Shown in pieces: positions 7,201 to 13,091 of a DNA stretch of 32,003 bases (position 1 is its first letter; each line of letters starts with the position of its first letter). The notes below the pieces were generated by a model. That model did not search any database, was not told where the DNA came from, and worked only from the letters and a program-made list of their open reading frames with translations. The position numbers and the translations under genes were made by a program. Source of the DNA: Alphaproteobacteria bacterium (lineage in GTDB: Bacteria; Pseudomonadota; Alphaproteobacteria; Rs-D84); NCBI GenBank assembly GCA_017616785.1, contig JAFZXK010000012.1, forward strand, positions 1 through 32,003. The letters are read 5' to 3'.

Positions 7201-7571
7201 TTGGCTCATCGTTTTAGAACCAGTTGAATTTTTCCCGGATTTCTGAGATGTACAAGCCGCATACGGTGCCCTAAAAAGGTGCTGGACTATCGGGGTTGAG
7301 AATATCATATCGCACCGGGAATCCCTTGTTGTACTTGGTGGCAATAAGATATGGTTATCATTGACTTTACATCGGTTTTATCCTATGGTTTATCCTGATT
7401 AAATTCTCAGCAGTGTTTTCGCAATAAAAAGCCGGCAAGCGAAACGTGGCTTTGGCTTTCAGGATTGTTTAATAAATTAGCACGTTGGGGGATTTTACCT
7501 AAAAAGAAACCCCACCAACGGTCTGTAATTTGATGGGGCTTGCATTAGAAACTGACATCTTTTTACAGACC
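7201..7571. other. Structured intergenic region of element 1 (candidate origin or RNA)
   Basis: No gene is seen in 7125-7643. It holds nested inverted repeats: GTACAA (7250-7255) with TTGTAC (7329-7334); CGGTGC (7264-7269) with GCACCG (7312-7317); CGTTGGGGG (7483-7491) with CCCCACCAACG (7510-7520); and GGTCTGTAA (7520-7528) with TTACAGACC (7563-7571). Lying directly upstream of an HUH rep gene, it is a natural place for a double-strand origin. A structured RNA is the other option. Confidence 0.5.
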
Positions 7572-7643
7572 TATTTTATGATGAATGTTTGCCTTTGGTT
7601 TTTTCTAATGCACAAACAATCATCGTTTCAGAAAATAGAACTC

Positions 7644-7949
7644 TTATTTGTTTGCTTTTATATCATGTTGCGATTTATTATCGTTCAATTTATATGGTCT
7701 AATTTCGTCTGATATAATATCTTTGTCTATCTGGCATAATATGGTTTTGGTTATTTGCTTTCTGATTCTTGGATTATCAACCGAGACATTGGAAGGTACC
7801 GCAACGGAATACTGGTGCCGTTCTGAAGAACTATAATAAACCCGAAACCCGTCTATGTGCAAGGCGTTTTCAAAGCATAAACTATATGTCGCAACCAATA
7901 TATCAGATTGCTTGTCCATTTTCCTGATTTTTAGCTCATTTAGATTCAT
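7644..7949 (-). CDS. Small hypothetical protein of element 1
   Basis: 101 aa, start MNLNELKIRKMDKQSD with the RBS AAAGGTCAATAAA, very like that of rep (AAAGGTCAAACA). It has a central strand-rich stretch (FRVYYSSSERHQYSVAVPS) and a basic helical part (RIRKQITKTIL). There is no signal peptide and no family I recognise. It is the first gene after the iteron-like repeats and could be a small DNA-binding regulator or replication accessory (inference from position). Confidence 0.55.
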   Translation of the reverse strand: MNLNELKIRKMDKQSDILVATYSLCFENALHIDGFRVYYSSSERHQYSVAVPSNVSVDNPRIRKQITKTILCQIDKDIISDEIRPYKLNDNKSQHDIKANK

Positions 7950-8071
7950 TTTATTGACCTTTGATGGATATTAGAACTCTGATTAATCTTTCAAGACACC
8001 CTGCGGAAGATAGTCAGATGAGAAAGCACCCCCTTGCCGCACCATGTATTCATAAAGCGGCAATTTGTGTA

Positions 8072-8145
8072 AGTATTTACTAAAAAGTACTTACTAAGGT
8101 TAGTATTTACTAGCTAGTAAGTACTAAAAACACCAGTATATACTA
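8072..8145. repeat. Iteron-like repeat array
   Basis: Five 11-bp units fit AGTAYWTACTA: AGTATTTACTA (8072-8082), AGTACTTACTA (8086-8096), AGTATTTACTA (8102-8112), its kin inverted as TAGTAAGTACT (8115-8125), and AGTATATACTA (8135-8145). They may bind Rep, the integrase (arm sites) or a repressor. They sit between the 101-aa gene and the right end. Confidence 0.75.
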
Positions 8146-8167
8146 GGGCGATTAATGATTAAATATC

Positions 8168-8195
8168 TTTACTTTTGGTTTTTAGGTGCTATAAT
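8168..8195 (+). promoter_or_regulatory. Outward promoter at the right end of element 1
   Basis: TTTACT (8168-8173), 16 bp, TATAAT (8190-8195) point toward attR and tRNA-Val with no gene in between. It could restore transcription of tRNA-Val, which the element separated from its operon promoter. Confidence 0.55.
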
Positions 8196-8307
8196 TTGCC
8201 TTGACGCTTGAAAGTGGTACGAAATTTGATACTATTTAGAGCTCAAAGTCAAGTGTGTGGATAAGAAAGTCCGGAAATCTGCCAAAAACAGAAGGTACGG
8301 TTCTGGA

Positions 8308-8323
8308 CCCACTATCCCCACCA
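8308..8323 (+). repeat. attR of element 1
   Basis: An exact 16-bp copy of the tRNA-Leu(UAA) 3' end including CCA. Flanking bases upstream (GGTTCTGGA against GGTTCAAGT) are partly matched, so the crossover region may be a little longer. Confidence 0.85.
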
Positions 8324-8324
8324 C

Positions 8325-8420
8325 CAAATTTCGTTATTCGCTTTGCGAATTAAGAAATTTGAGCATGTCTCGGCGTAACGTAGTGGAGACGGATGCCGCG
8401 GCGGAGTGCGTGAAACGCAC
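8325..8420 (+). repeat. tRNA-linked two-hairpin spacer, copy 3
   Basis: Hairpin 1 is perfect apart from a symmetric internal loop: CAAATTTC-gtt-ATTCGC (8325-8341) with GCGAAT-taa-GAAATTTG (8345-8361). Hairpin 2: GTGCGT-GAA-ACGCAC (8406-8420). It follows attR directly, so it is the spacer that originally followed tRNA-Leu(UAA). Confidence 0.75.
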
Positions 8421-8454
8421 GAAGACGGGCGGACAGAAAAAGCCCAATAGTTTC

Positions 8455-8531
8455 GGATGTGTAGCTCAGTTGGTTAGAGCGCTTCGTTCACATCGAAGAG
8501 GTCGTTGGTTCGAGTCCAATCACATCCACCA
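8455..8531 (+). tRNA. tRNA-Val(CAC), host site of element 2
   Basis: 77 nt. Acceptor GGATGTG/CACATCC, discriminator A and CCA are encoded. The anticodon loop TTCACAT within CTTCG/CGAAG gives CAC. Its last 49 bases recur at 14531-14579. Confidence 0.95.
8483..8531 (+). repeat. attL of element 2 (tRNA-Val 3' half)
   Basis: 49 bp from the anticodon arm to CCA, identical to 14531-14579; identity ends sharply on both sides. Confidence 0.93.
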
Positions 8532-8601
8532 AGATAACTTGTTGTATTTACACATAAAATAGTTTGTTGGTGTTGTCTGCTGAGCCCTGGTGTTTTGAAT
8601 T

Positions 8602-8621
8602 GTACAACTTGGGTACAACTT
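8602..8621 (+). repeat. Direct repeat near attL of element 2
   Basis: GTACAACTT occurs twice (8602-8610 and 8613-8621), one helical turn apart, 70 bp inside attL. Such spacing fits integrase arm sites or an operator. The rest of 8532-8804 shows no gene I can support. Confidence 0.4.
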
Positions 8622-8804
8622 TGAGGTAAAAAATACTTCTTGCGGATTAAAAAGATTTTTTACCGCAAAATTTGTTCTTGGATACCCGGCTCCCCAAAAA
8701 GTGCCGCGCTCTTTTATTTAATCCACCCTATTCTGCAAGTTGCAAAATTAATTAGAGTTTTTACTGAGTTGTCTGTTGGCGAATTGCGGGTAGTACGTGC
8801 GGTT

Positions 8805-9023
8805 TCAAGAATTTCGTTTTTGGGCATTTGGTTGATGTGTGAGCACATACCATAGGCGTTTAAAGAATGTAACAATTTCTTTTTGCCACATGAAAAGTAT
8901 GGCTAAGATGACCGGGATAAATAAACAGACAACAATGTACTGAAAAGCCTCGGCATCCATATCGTATAAACACCATATGGCAATCATTTCATAACAACTT
9001 AAAAAAGTTAATAATCCTTTCAT
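8805..9023 (-). CDS. Small membrane protein
   Basis: 72 aa with two hydrophobic stretches: GLLTFLSCYEMIAIWCLY (about 3-20) and YIVVCLFIPVILAILFMW (29-46), then a short basic cytoplasmic-type tail. RBS AAAAGGAG lies just upstream, and the gene begins three bases after the stop of the 152-aa gene, so they form one operon with the 89-aa gene. It is of holin-like size and could be a pore-former or a partner of the other two membrane proteins; neither is shown. Confidence 0.65.
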   Translation of the reverse strand: MKGLLTFLSCYEMIAIWCLYDMDAEAFQYIVVCLFIPVILAILFMWQKEIVTFFKRLWYVLTHQPNAQKRNS

Positions 9024-9026
9024 ATT

Positions 9027-9485
9027 TTACTCCTTTTTTGTTTTTATTGCTTTTCGAGCATGTCTCCATAATTTTGGGCTAAAGATTCTCCTTACTATAG
9101 GGCGCAGTAAAAAGATTATTGCTACAACAAACATCAGCACCAATAACGGAAACGCCTCGGCAAATTCATTCCAGAAATCACTTTCGTATGGGCGGGTGTT
9201 TTCTCTGCAATATTTTTCTTTAGCTTTTAATTTGAGCTCTGCGCGCGCAATTTTTGTTGCATCGGAATGGGCTTGATGGTAGGCCAGTTTCTTTTCATAT
9301 AGAGCGATTTTTAATTTACAATTGGCGTACCCAATGCCAATAACTTGTTTGTTCCACCAAGACACTTTATCCCAATCAACGTATTCCCAGCCAGTGCCAG
9401 TAACGCCGGGTTTGTAAGTATATGCGGACGCCGGTATAGTTATGATTGTGATTACAAATACCAGCCAGATTAATTTGTTCGTCAT
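9027..9485 (-). CDS. Exported or membrane protein, one C-terminal membrane segment
   Basis: 152 aa. An N-terminal signal-like segment (LIWLVFVITIITIPASA) is followed by a Trp-rich external part (GTGWEYVDWDKVSWWNKQ), a charged helix (residues about 55-90) with two Cys, and a second membrane segment PLLVLMFVVAIIFLLRPIV (about 113-131). The basic tail FSPKLWRHARKAIKTKKE matches the tail of the 89-aa gene (FNPQLWKESKKIIKTTKQ). It overlaps that gene by ATGA, indicating translational coupling. Function unknown; the three genes probably act as a membrane complex. Confidence 0.7.
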   Translation of the reverse strand: MTNKLIWLVFVITIITIPASAYTYKPGVTGTGWEYVDWDKVSWWNKQVIGIGYANCKLKIALYEKKLAYHQAHSDATKIARAELKLKAKEKYCRENTRPYESDFWNEFAEAFPLLVLMFVVAIIFLLRPIVRRIFSPKLWRHARKAIKTKKE

Positions 9486-9751
9486 GCTTTTCGTTCCTTT
9501 GCGTTTTTGTTTTGTTTAGTGGTTTTTATTATTTTTTTTGATTCTTTCCAAAGTTGCGGATTGAAGGCGTGTGCTAGAAAATTGAGGATTCTTTGAAAAA
9601 TAAAATATATTAAGTACATAACTATCGACAATATTATACTGGATAAGAACACATCGATAAAATCCGCGTGTTTTCTGGCAGATGGTGACACGTAGGCCCA
9701 AACATTCGAAAACCAGAGTGTGTAAAAGACTATCCAAACGTATCGTTTCAT
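9482..9751 (-). CDS. Small membrane protein with paired tail motif
   Basis: 89 aa. A signal-like N-terminus (YVWIVFYTLWFSNVWA) is followed by a membrane segment FLSSIILSIVMYLIYFIFQ and a basic tail with FNPQLWKESKKIIKTTKQ, the motif shared with the downstream 152-aa protein. It is first of the three-gene membrane operon; RBS AAAAAGGG. A TATGTTA-T-TAACATA palindrome lies just upstream (near 9768-9782) and may be an operator. Confidence 0.68.
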   Translation of the reverse strand: MKRYVWIVFYTLWFSNVWAYVSPSARKHADFIDVFLSSIILSIVMYLIYFIFQRILNFLAHAFNPQLWKESKKIIKTTKQNKNAKERKA

Positions 9752-9775
9752 ATTTTTCCCTTTTTTAATATGTTA

Positions 9776-10021
9776 TTAACATAGAATGTGGTTGTCTAAA
9801 GCCTCTGGTTGTGGTTCTTCTTGTGGCATGTCTGGCTTTGCGACTTCTTCGATTGTGCCGGACAGATATTCCGCACCGTTTTGTGACTTGCGTTTCCATA
9901 TAGCAATCTTTACTTCGACGCCAGACACCTTGCCTTTGCCAGACCAATCAGGGCGTTTATCGTTGCTTTTCTTGTCGTTAGCGAATAAGCAGAATGTATT
10001 GTCTTTTACTTGGTGTGTCAT
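9776..10021 (-). CDS. DUF736-like small protein
   Basis: 81 aa from MTHQVKDNTFCLF, chosen for the RBS CAAAGGGAAACAAA; longer in-frame starts at 10060 and 10039 have weaker sites. The core LFANDKKSNDKRPDWSG, then GVEVKIAIWKRKSQNG and EYLSGTIEE, matches the DUF736 pattern (F.NDKK...PDY.G...G.....W.K.S..G..YLS), often encoded on plasmids and integrative elements. An OB-like, possibly DNA-associated role is suspected from known context. The tail is acidic and Pro-rich, recalling single-strand-binding proteins, though much shorter. Confidence 0.65.
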   Translation of the reverse strand: MTHQVKDNTFCLFANDKKSNDKRPDWSGKGKVSGVEVKIAIWKRKSQNGAEYLSGTIEEVAKPDMPQEEPQPEALDNHILC

Positions 10022-10059
10022 TTTGTTTCCCTTTGGCATTCTTTGTTTGAAATTGAACA

Positions 10060-10274
10060 ACCGCCCAAGAAAGAGCGGTCAGGGAGTTTGCAAATCAGAT
10101 TAAATCACATGATTCCGTGGCTTTCGGTTTTGCCCTATTTTATAACCAACGACTCCCCGACCATAAGTCAGGGATGATAACGGTGCGGAAAACACCGAAA
10201 CATCTTTTTTAACGATGCTTTCGCACCGGATTTAATCTGGGCTTGCAACAGCCCTGGACCCAATCTCTTGGATT
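10060..10274 (-). ncRNA. Candidate structured RNA of element 2
   Basis: The stretch holds CAGATTAAATC (10096-10106) pairing with GATTTAATCTG (10229-10239), CGGTGCG (10181-10187) with CGCACCG (10222-10228) directly stacked on it, an inner CATC/GATG, TCCCCGAC/GTCAGGGA (10152-10173), GGGCT/AGCCC (10239-10254) and a terminal ACCGC/GCGGT hairpin (10060-10079). A minus-strand promoter lies just before. No coding frame fits. It could equally be DNA structure such as an origin; transcription is not shown. Confidence 0.4.
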
Positions 10275-10284
10275 CAGTTCTTAT

Positions 10285-10313
10285 TTTACATGCTTATTCG
10301 TAAAAAGTAAAGG
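10285..10313 (-). promoter_or_regulatory. Promoter before the structured region of element 2
   Basis: On the minus strand TTTACT, a 17-bp spacer and TAAAAT read toward 10060. The next gene (DUF736-like, start 10021) would be served by it through a leader of about 250 nt. Confidence 0.55.
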
Positions 10314-10321
10314 ACGGATGA

Positions 10322-10651
10322 TTAAAAAACATTCTTGGGCGTCATTGTGGCCAATAATTTTAATCTGGCAACATAATCGTTAAATGCTTGTGGGTTTCTT
10401 AATACTGTGTCGCTGTTGTCATAAAAATATATACAATCAGATTTGATTAAACCGTCATAGGATAGTTTTTCGGCTTGTTTCTCCGTGATTTTTAAGTGCA
10501 CAACAGATGGGTGTTTGTTATAATCTACATATTCAAAACTTGTTTACCCAAGCGGTTTGTGATTCCGATTCAAGATTATGTGTCGGTTTCCTCCTAAATG
10601 CTGTATGCAATATGGAAAATGTGTGCAAAAAAGTGGTTGTTGTGTTGTCAT
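10322..10651 (-). pseudogene. Small gene interrupted by one in-frame TAA
   Basis: From the ATG at 10651, which has a strong RBS (AAAAGGAG), the frame encodes 35 residues and meets TAA at 10544-10546. The same frame then stays open for 73 more codons (FEYVDYNKHPSVVHLKITEK... to ...LATMTPKNVF) before TAA at 10322. One stop codon is the only break in a 109-codon frame, with a normal-looking protein sequence after it. It is either a recent nonsense mutation, a short 35-aa protein with an unrelated open tail, or readthrough. It follows the terminase-associated-like gene by 26 bases, so it belongs to the same operon. Confidence 0.55.
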
Positions 10652-10677
10652 TTCTACTCCTTTTGGTTAATGGTTAT

Positions 10678-11067
10678 TTATTCAAAGTTTTGTTTTTGTG
10701 CCTCGTATGAAACTTTGAATTTTTGTTTGGTAATGGTGCCTGGAATAAACGGGGCGTATTGCGATGGTGTGTCTGCGGTCAAAGATAAAAACAGTTTGAT
10801 TGCTGCCATATCTCCATACAAAGCGGACGAAACCAATTGTGCAAGTATTCCGTCTATAATTGTCGGGTTGTCTATGTGATATTTTTCTATGAAACGGTTG
10901 CGACTATAATCATTGTCAAAGTGCATAGGTGCACTGGCCATTGACATAGCCATATCACGCAATCTTTTGCGTTCTCTGCGTGCTTTTCCTGACATCTGTC
11001 CCCCAATGCGGCCGAGCTCTCGGGCTTCATTCGGGGTTAGAATTTTGAGGTTTTGTTCGTTTGCCAT
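10678..11067 (-). CDS. Phage small-terminase-associated-like protein
   Basis: 129 aa from MANEQNLKILTPNEAREL; an ATG 30 bases upstream also has a G-rich site, but the MANEQNL start is the usual one for this type of protein. The pattern NEQNL...ARELGRIGGQMSGKARRERKRLRD, then a helical segment ending in LVSSALYGDMAAIKLFLSLT, recalls a group of phage proteins commonly encoded beside terminase genes, with a basic DNA-binding N-terminus. From that resemblance it may act as a small-terminase-like or packaging-redirecting protein; I cannot verify it without a profile search. It lies 60 bases after the RepA-like gene. Confidence 0.6.
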   Translation of the reverse strand: MANEQNLKILTPNEARELGRIGGQMSGKARRERKRLRDMAMSMASAPMHFDNDYSRNRFIEKYHIDNPTIIDGILAQLVSSALYGDMAAIKLFLSLTADTPSQYAPFIPGTITKQKFKVSYEAQKQNFE

Positions 11068-11127
11068 TTGGTGCCCTTTTCGTTTTTCATTTTTCACGCC
11101 CCCTTAGAGGGAATGAAAAAATGAAAA

Positions 11128-12144
11128 TTAGTTGTTTAATAAATTGTTAACTTTGCCAATGGAAATACCCATTAGCTCGGCTATTTCTTTTTGTTTTTTA
11201 CCTTGTGCTCTTAATTCGTGTGCTTTGTCTTTTTCTGCCTGAGCTTTTTCTAGTTTTTCAGAATTAACCTCTGTCATAACCCATTCAAGACCGTCATTGG
11301 TTTGGGTGCTTTGTAATCTGGCCTCAAATGGGCTGACAATATCACCACAAATGCCACGCGTTTTGCCGAAATGCACTTCAAATCGTGCTCCTTCTGATTT
11401 GCTGTATGGGTCTGGTCGTTTCAAAGATATTGTATAGTTCAAAATGTCTTGTTGCTTGCTGCTGCCACGATAATCACCGCTTTTGCCATTATGTTGAATT
11501 TCAAGGACGGAATACCCCTGGCGGCGTAAAATAAGCAACCAATCTTGAAAGCGTGCCCACGATTCTGCGTCATTTTCACGGATTCCATTACATAGAACCG
11601 ATAAATTGTCTATAATTAACAGGTCTGTTTTATTGTTTTGCAAATAGTCCTCTACCTGTTTTTGACCGTCCTCTTTGCTTAGATTTGGCATAAGGTTATC
11701 TGGTTGGAGGTCTGATGTCCAAATACTCAAATTGTTGTTAGTATTTGGGTCAATTCCCATACCGATAGATAGTGTTTTTATGCGTTGTTGCATTTCCTCG
11801 GCGGCCATTTCACCGTCAATATAAAGAACCTTATGCGGCTTTTCGGCTTTGAATTTCAGAAACGATTTTCCTTGTGATATTGCCAGTGCAATAGTCAGAG
11901 CAAAATATGTTTTTCCTATGCCCGTGCCCGCAGAAATCATCGCTATGCCCTTTTCTTGAATGAATGGGTGCAATAACCATTCGCGAGGTGGAAAATCTAT
12001 TTGCAAGAAATCAGAAACAATATCTACCCTATATTTTGTTTTTTCTTGCTTTTTTGACGCGTTTTCATTAGAATTAACACAAGCGTTTGAGAAAGTCGTT
12101 CCGTTTTGGGCGGCTTTTTCATTTTGGACAATTTCATTATTCAT
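11128..12144 (-). CDS. RepA-like AAA ATPase (replicative helicase type)
   Basis: 338 aa. A hydrophilic N-terminus of about 40 residues precedes a RecA-fold (AAA_25/RepA type) domain: Walker A SAGTGIGKT (71-79), the strand VLYIDGEM (106-113), Walker B DLLIIDN (174-180) and QHNGKSGDYRGSS near 217, the family's sensor loop. The C-terminal 30 residues (HELRAQGKKQKEIAELMGIS) form a helix-turn-helix. Such proteins act as hexameric helicases or loaders in plasmid and satellite replication. It overlaps the excisionase-like gene by 8 bases, so the two are co-expressed. Confidence 0.88.
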   Translation of the reverse strand: MNNEIVQNEKAAQNGTTFSNACVNSNENASKKQEKTKYRVDIVSDFLQIDFPPREWLLHPFIQEKGIAMISAGTGIGKTYFALTIALAISQGKSFLKFKAEKPHKVLYIDGEMAAEEMQQRIKTLSIGMGIDPNTNNNLSIWTSDLQPDNLMPNLSKEDGQKQVEDYLQNNKTDLLIIDNLSVLCNGIRENDAESWARFQDWLLILRRQGYSVLEIQHNGKSGDYRGSSKQQDILNYTISLKRPDPYSKSEGARFEVHFGKTRGICGDIVSPFEARLQSTQTNDGLEWVMTEVNSEKLEKAQAEKDKAHELRAQGKKQKEIAELMGISIGKVNNLLNN

Positions 12145-12367
12145 TGGTGGCCTCTATTTCGCTGGAATGTTTATATGGTCTGGACAAACGAGATTTTGCC
12201 CATTCATCAAGTGCGGTTTGGGTATAAACAACCCTGGTGTTGAATTTTTGAAATTCTGGGCCACCACCTGTTGTTATAAACTTTGATAAAGTTTTCACGG
12301 CCACAGGTAAGCCGAGAGTTTGGGTCAGATATTCTGATGCTTGGGGTTTTGTGAAAAATTTTGTCAT
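12137..12367 (-). CDS. Excisionase/AlpA-like helix-turn-helix protein
   Basis: 76 aa. FFTKPQASEYLTQTLGLPVAVKTLSKFITTGGGPEFQKFNTRVVYTQ is a MerR-like winged helix of the HTH_17/AlpA type: the recognition helix follows LGLPVAVKTL, and the wing is GPEF.KF..RV.Y. The next part, ALDEWAKSRL, is the usual end of such domains. In P4-like elements this protein directs excision and regulates the early genes. It is translationally coupled to the RepA-like gene. The leader contains alternative hairpins (12440-12492). Confidence 0.85.
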   Translation of the reverse strand: MTKFFTKPQASEYLTQTLGLPVAVKTLSKFITTGGGPEFQKFNTRVVYTQTALDEWAKSRLSRPYKHSSEIEATNE

Positions 12368-12439
12368 CTTGTTGCCTCTTATTACGGTTATGATTCGCTT
12401 TTTTGCTCATCTTTACTCGTATCATTTCATATGGTTTTG

Positions 12440-12492
12440 GGACGGATAAAGCAAAAATAATATCCGTCCACATAGAAAGTGGCACGGATATT
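12440..12492 (-). promoter_or_regulatory. Mutually exclusive hairpins or operator upstream of the excisionase gene
   Basis: Three copies of the ACGGATA/TATCCGT motif alternate in direction. Hairpin A pairs 12440-12448 with 12461-12469 (GGACGGATA/TATCCGTCC). Hairpin B pairs 12459-12467 with 12484-12492 (AATATCCGT/ACGGATATT), extended by CCAC/GTGG. Both need 12461-12467, so only one can form. A TTGCTT...TATGAA promoter may overlap. The site could be a repressor operator or an attenuator. Confidence 0.55.
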
Positions 12493-12525
12493 GTCTGTGT
12501 AATTTTCGTCTTTTATGGAGGGCTT

Positions 12526-13080
12526 TTATTGAATTTGTTTTGCGATTTCCTGTAATTCGGGCTCGCATTCTTTTAGTGCCTCAAAAATATCCCAATAATG
12601 ATTATGTGTTTTCTTTACTTCTTTCCATCTGGCGTATAGAGTTTTTATTGGAATAGAACCATAATCGTCTTTGTATTTAGCTTGCACAATTCCTATGCAG
12701 GCATTGAAAGTTTGTTTTGGTGTGCGGTCTTTTTGTTCCGCCACTCTTTTATAAAATAGTCGTCCAAAATCATCTTGCCATATACCTGGGCGGCCTGGAC
12801 CTTTTGTTAAATCTATGATATCGGGTTCTTTCCAATACCCTAATTCTTTTGCCATTTTATAAATAAGAATACGGACTTCTTTTGGTATTTTTTTTGACGG
12901 TTTTTTCACATTATATCGGTCAAATAAAGCTTGTTCGTTTTCATCAACTTTGAATACTTTGTTCCATAATTCATCTTTTTGTTGAGTTGTCATATTGTCA
13001 AAAGGGTCAACAATTCGTATTTTTGCAGGTTTGAATTTGGTATTTTTTGTTGTTGTTCGTTTTAAGTTTTTTTGTGGCAT
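12526..13080 (-). CDS. Hypothetical protein between integrase and excisionase
   Basis: 184 aa, starting 11 bases after the integrase stop with RBS AAAGGGGG, hence in one operon with it. The N-terminus is basic (NLKRTTTKNTKFKPAKIRI). The middle (SKKIPKEVRILIYKMAKELGYWKEPDIIDL) is helical and GRPGIWQDDFGRLFYKRVAEQKDRT looks like a fold of its own. The last third has YKDDYGSIPIKTLYARWKEVKKTHN, resembling a helix-turn-helix recognition segment. No signal peptide. It may be a DNA-binding accessory protein; I do not recognise the family. Confidence 0.75.
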   Translation of the reverse strand: MPQKNLKRTTTKNTKFKPAKIRIVDPFDNMTTQQKDELWNKVFKVDENEQALFDRYNVKKPSKKIPKEVRILIYKMAKELGYWKEPDIIDLTKGPGRPGIWQDDFGRLFYKRVAEQKDRTPKQTFNACIGIVQAKYKDDYGSIPIKTLYARWKEVKKTHNHYWDIFEALKECEPELQEIAKQIQ

Positions 13081-13091
13081 ATTGTCCCCCT

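Larger units (their letters stand above)
3075..8323. mobile_element. Integrative element 1 in tRNA-Leu(UAA)
   Basis: A unit of about 5.2 kb bounded by a 16-bp direct repeat of the tRNA 3' end. It starts with a tyrosine recombinase reading away from the tRNA, as is usual for tRNA-targeted elements. Four minus-strand genes follow: a two-repeat protein, a zincin-like protein, an HUH Rep and a 101-aa protein. A structured intergenic region and iteron-like repeats lie near the right end. No capsid, conjugation or resistance genes are seen. The HUH Rep suggests a rolling-circle replicating form, like a small integrative plasmid. Confidence 0.85.

Noticed and set aside
7211..7220. GTTTTAGAAC, similar to the start of type II CRISPR repeats
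   Set aside because: It occurs once, with no array, spacers or cas genes nearby; chance similarity.
7530..7712. 60-codon plus-strand frame in the structured region of element 1
   Set aside because: Overlaps the end of the 101-aa gene and the hairpins; no RBS.
8640..8855. 71-codon plus-strand frame at the left end of element 2
   Set aside because: No ATG with an RBS, and it overlaps the better supported minus-strand membrane gene.
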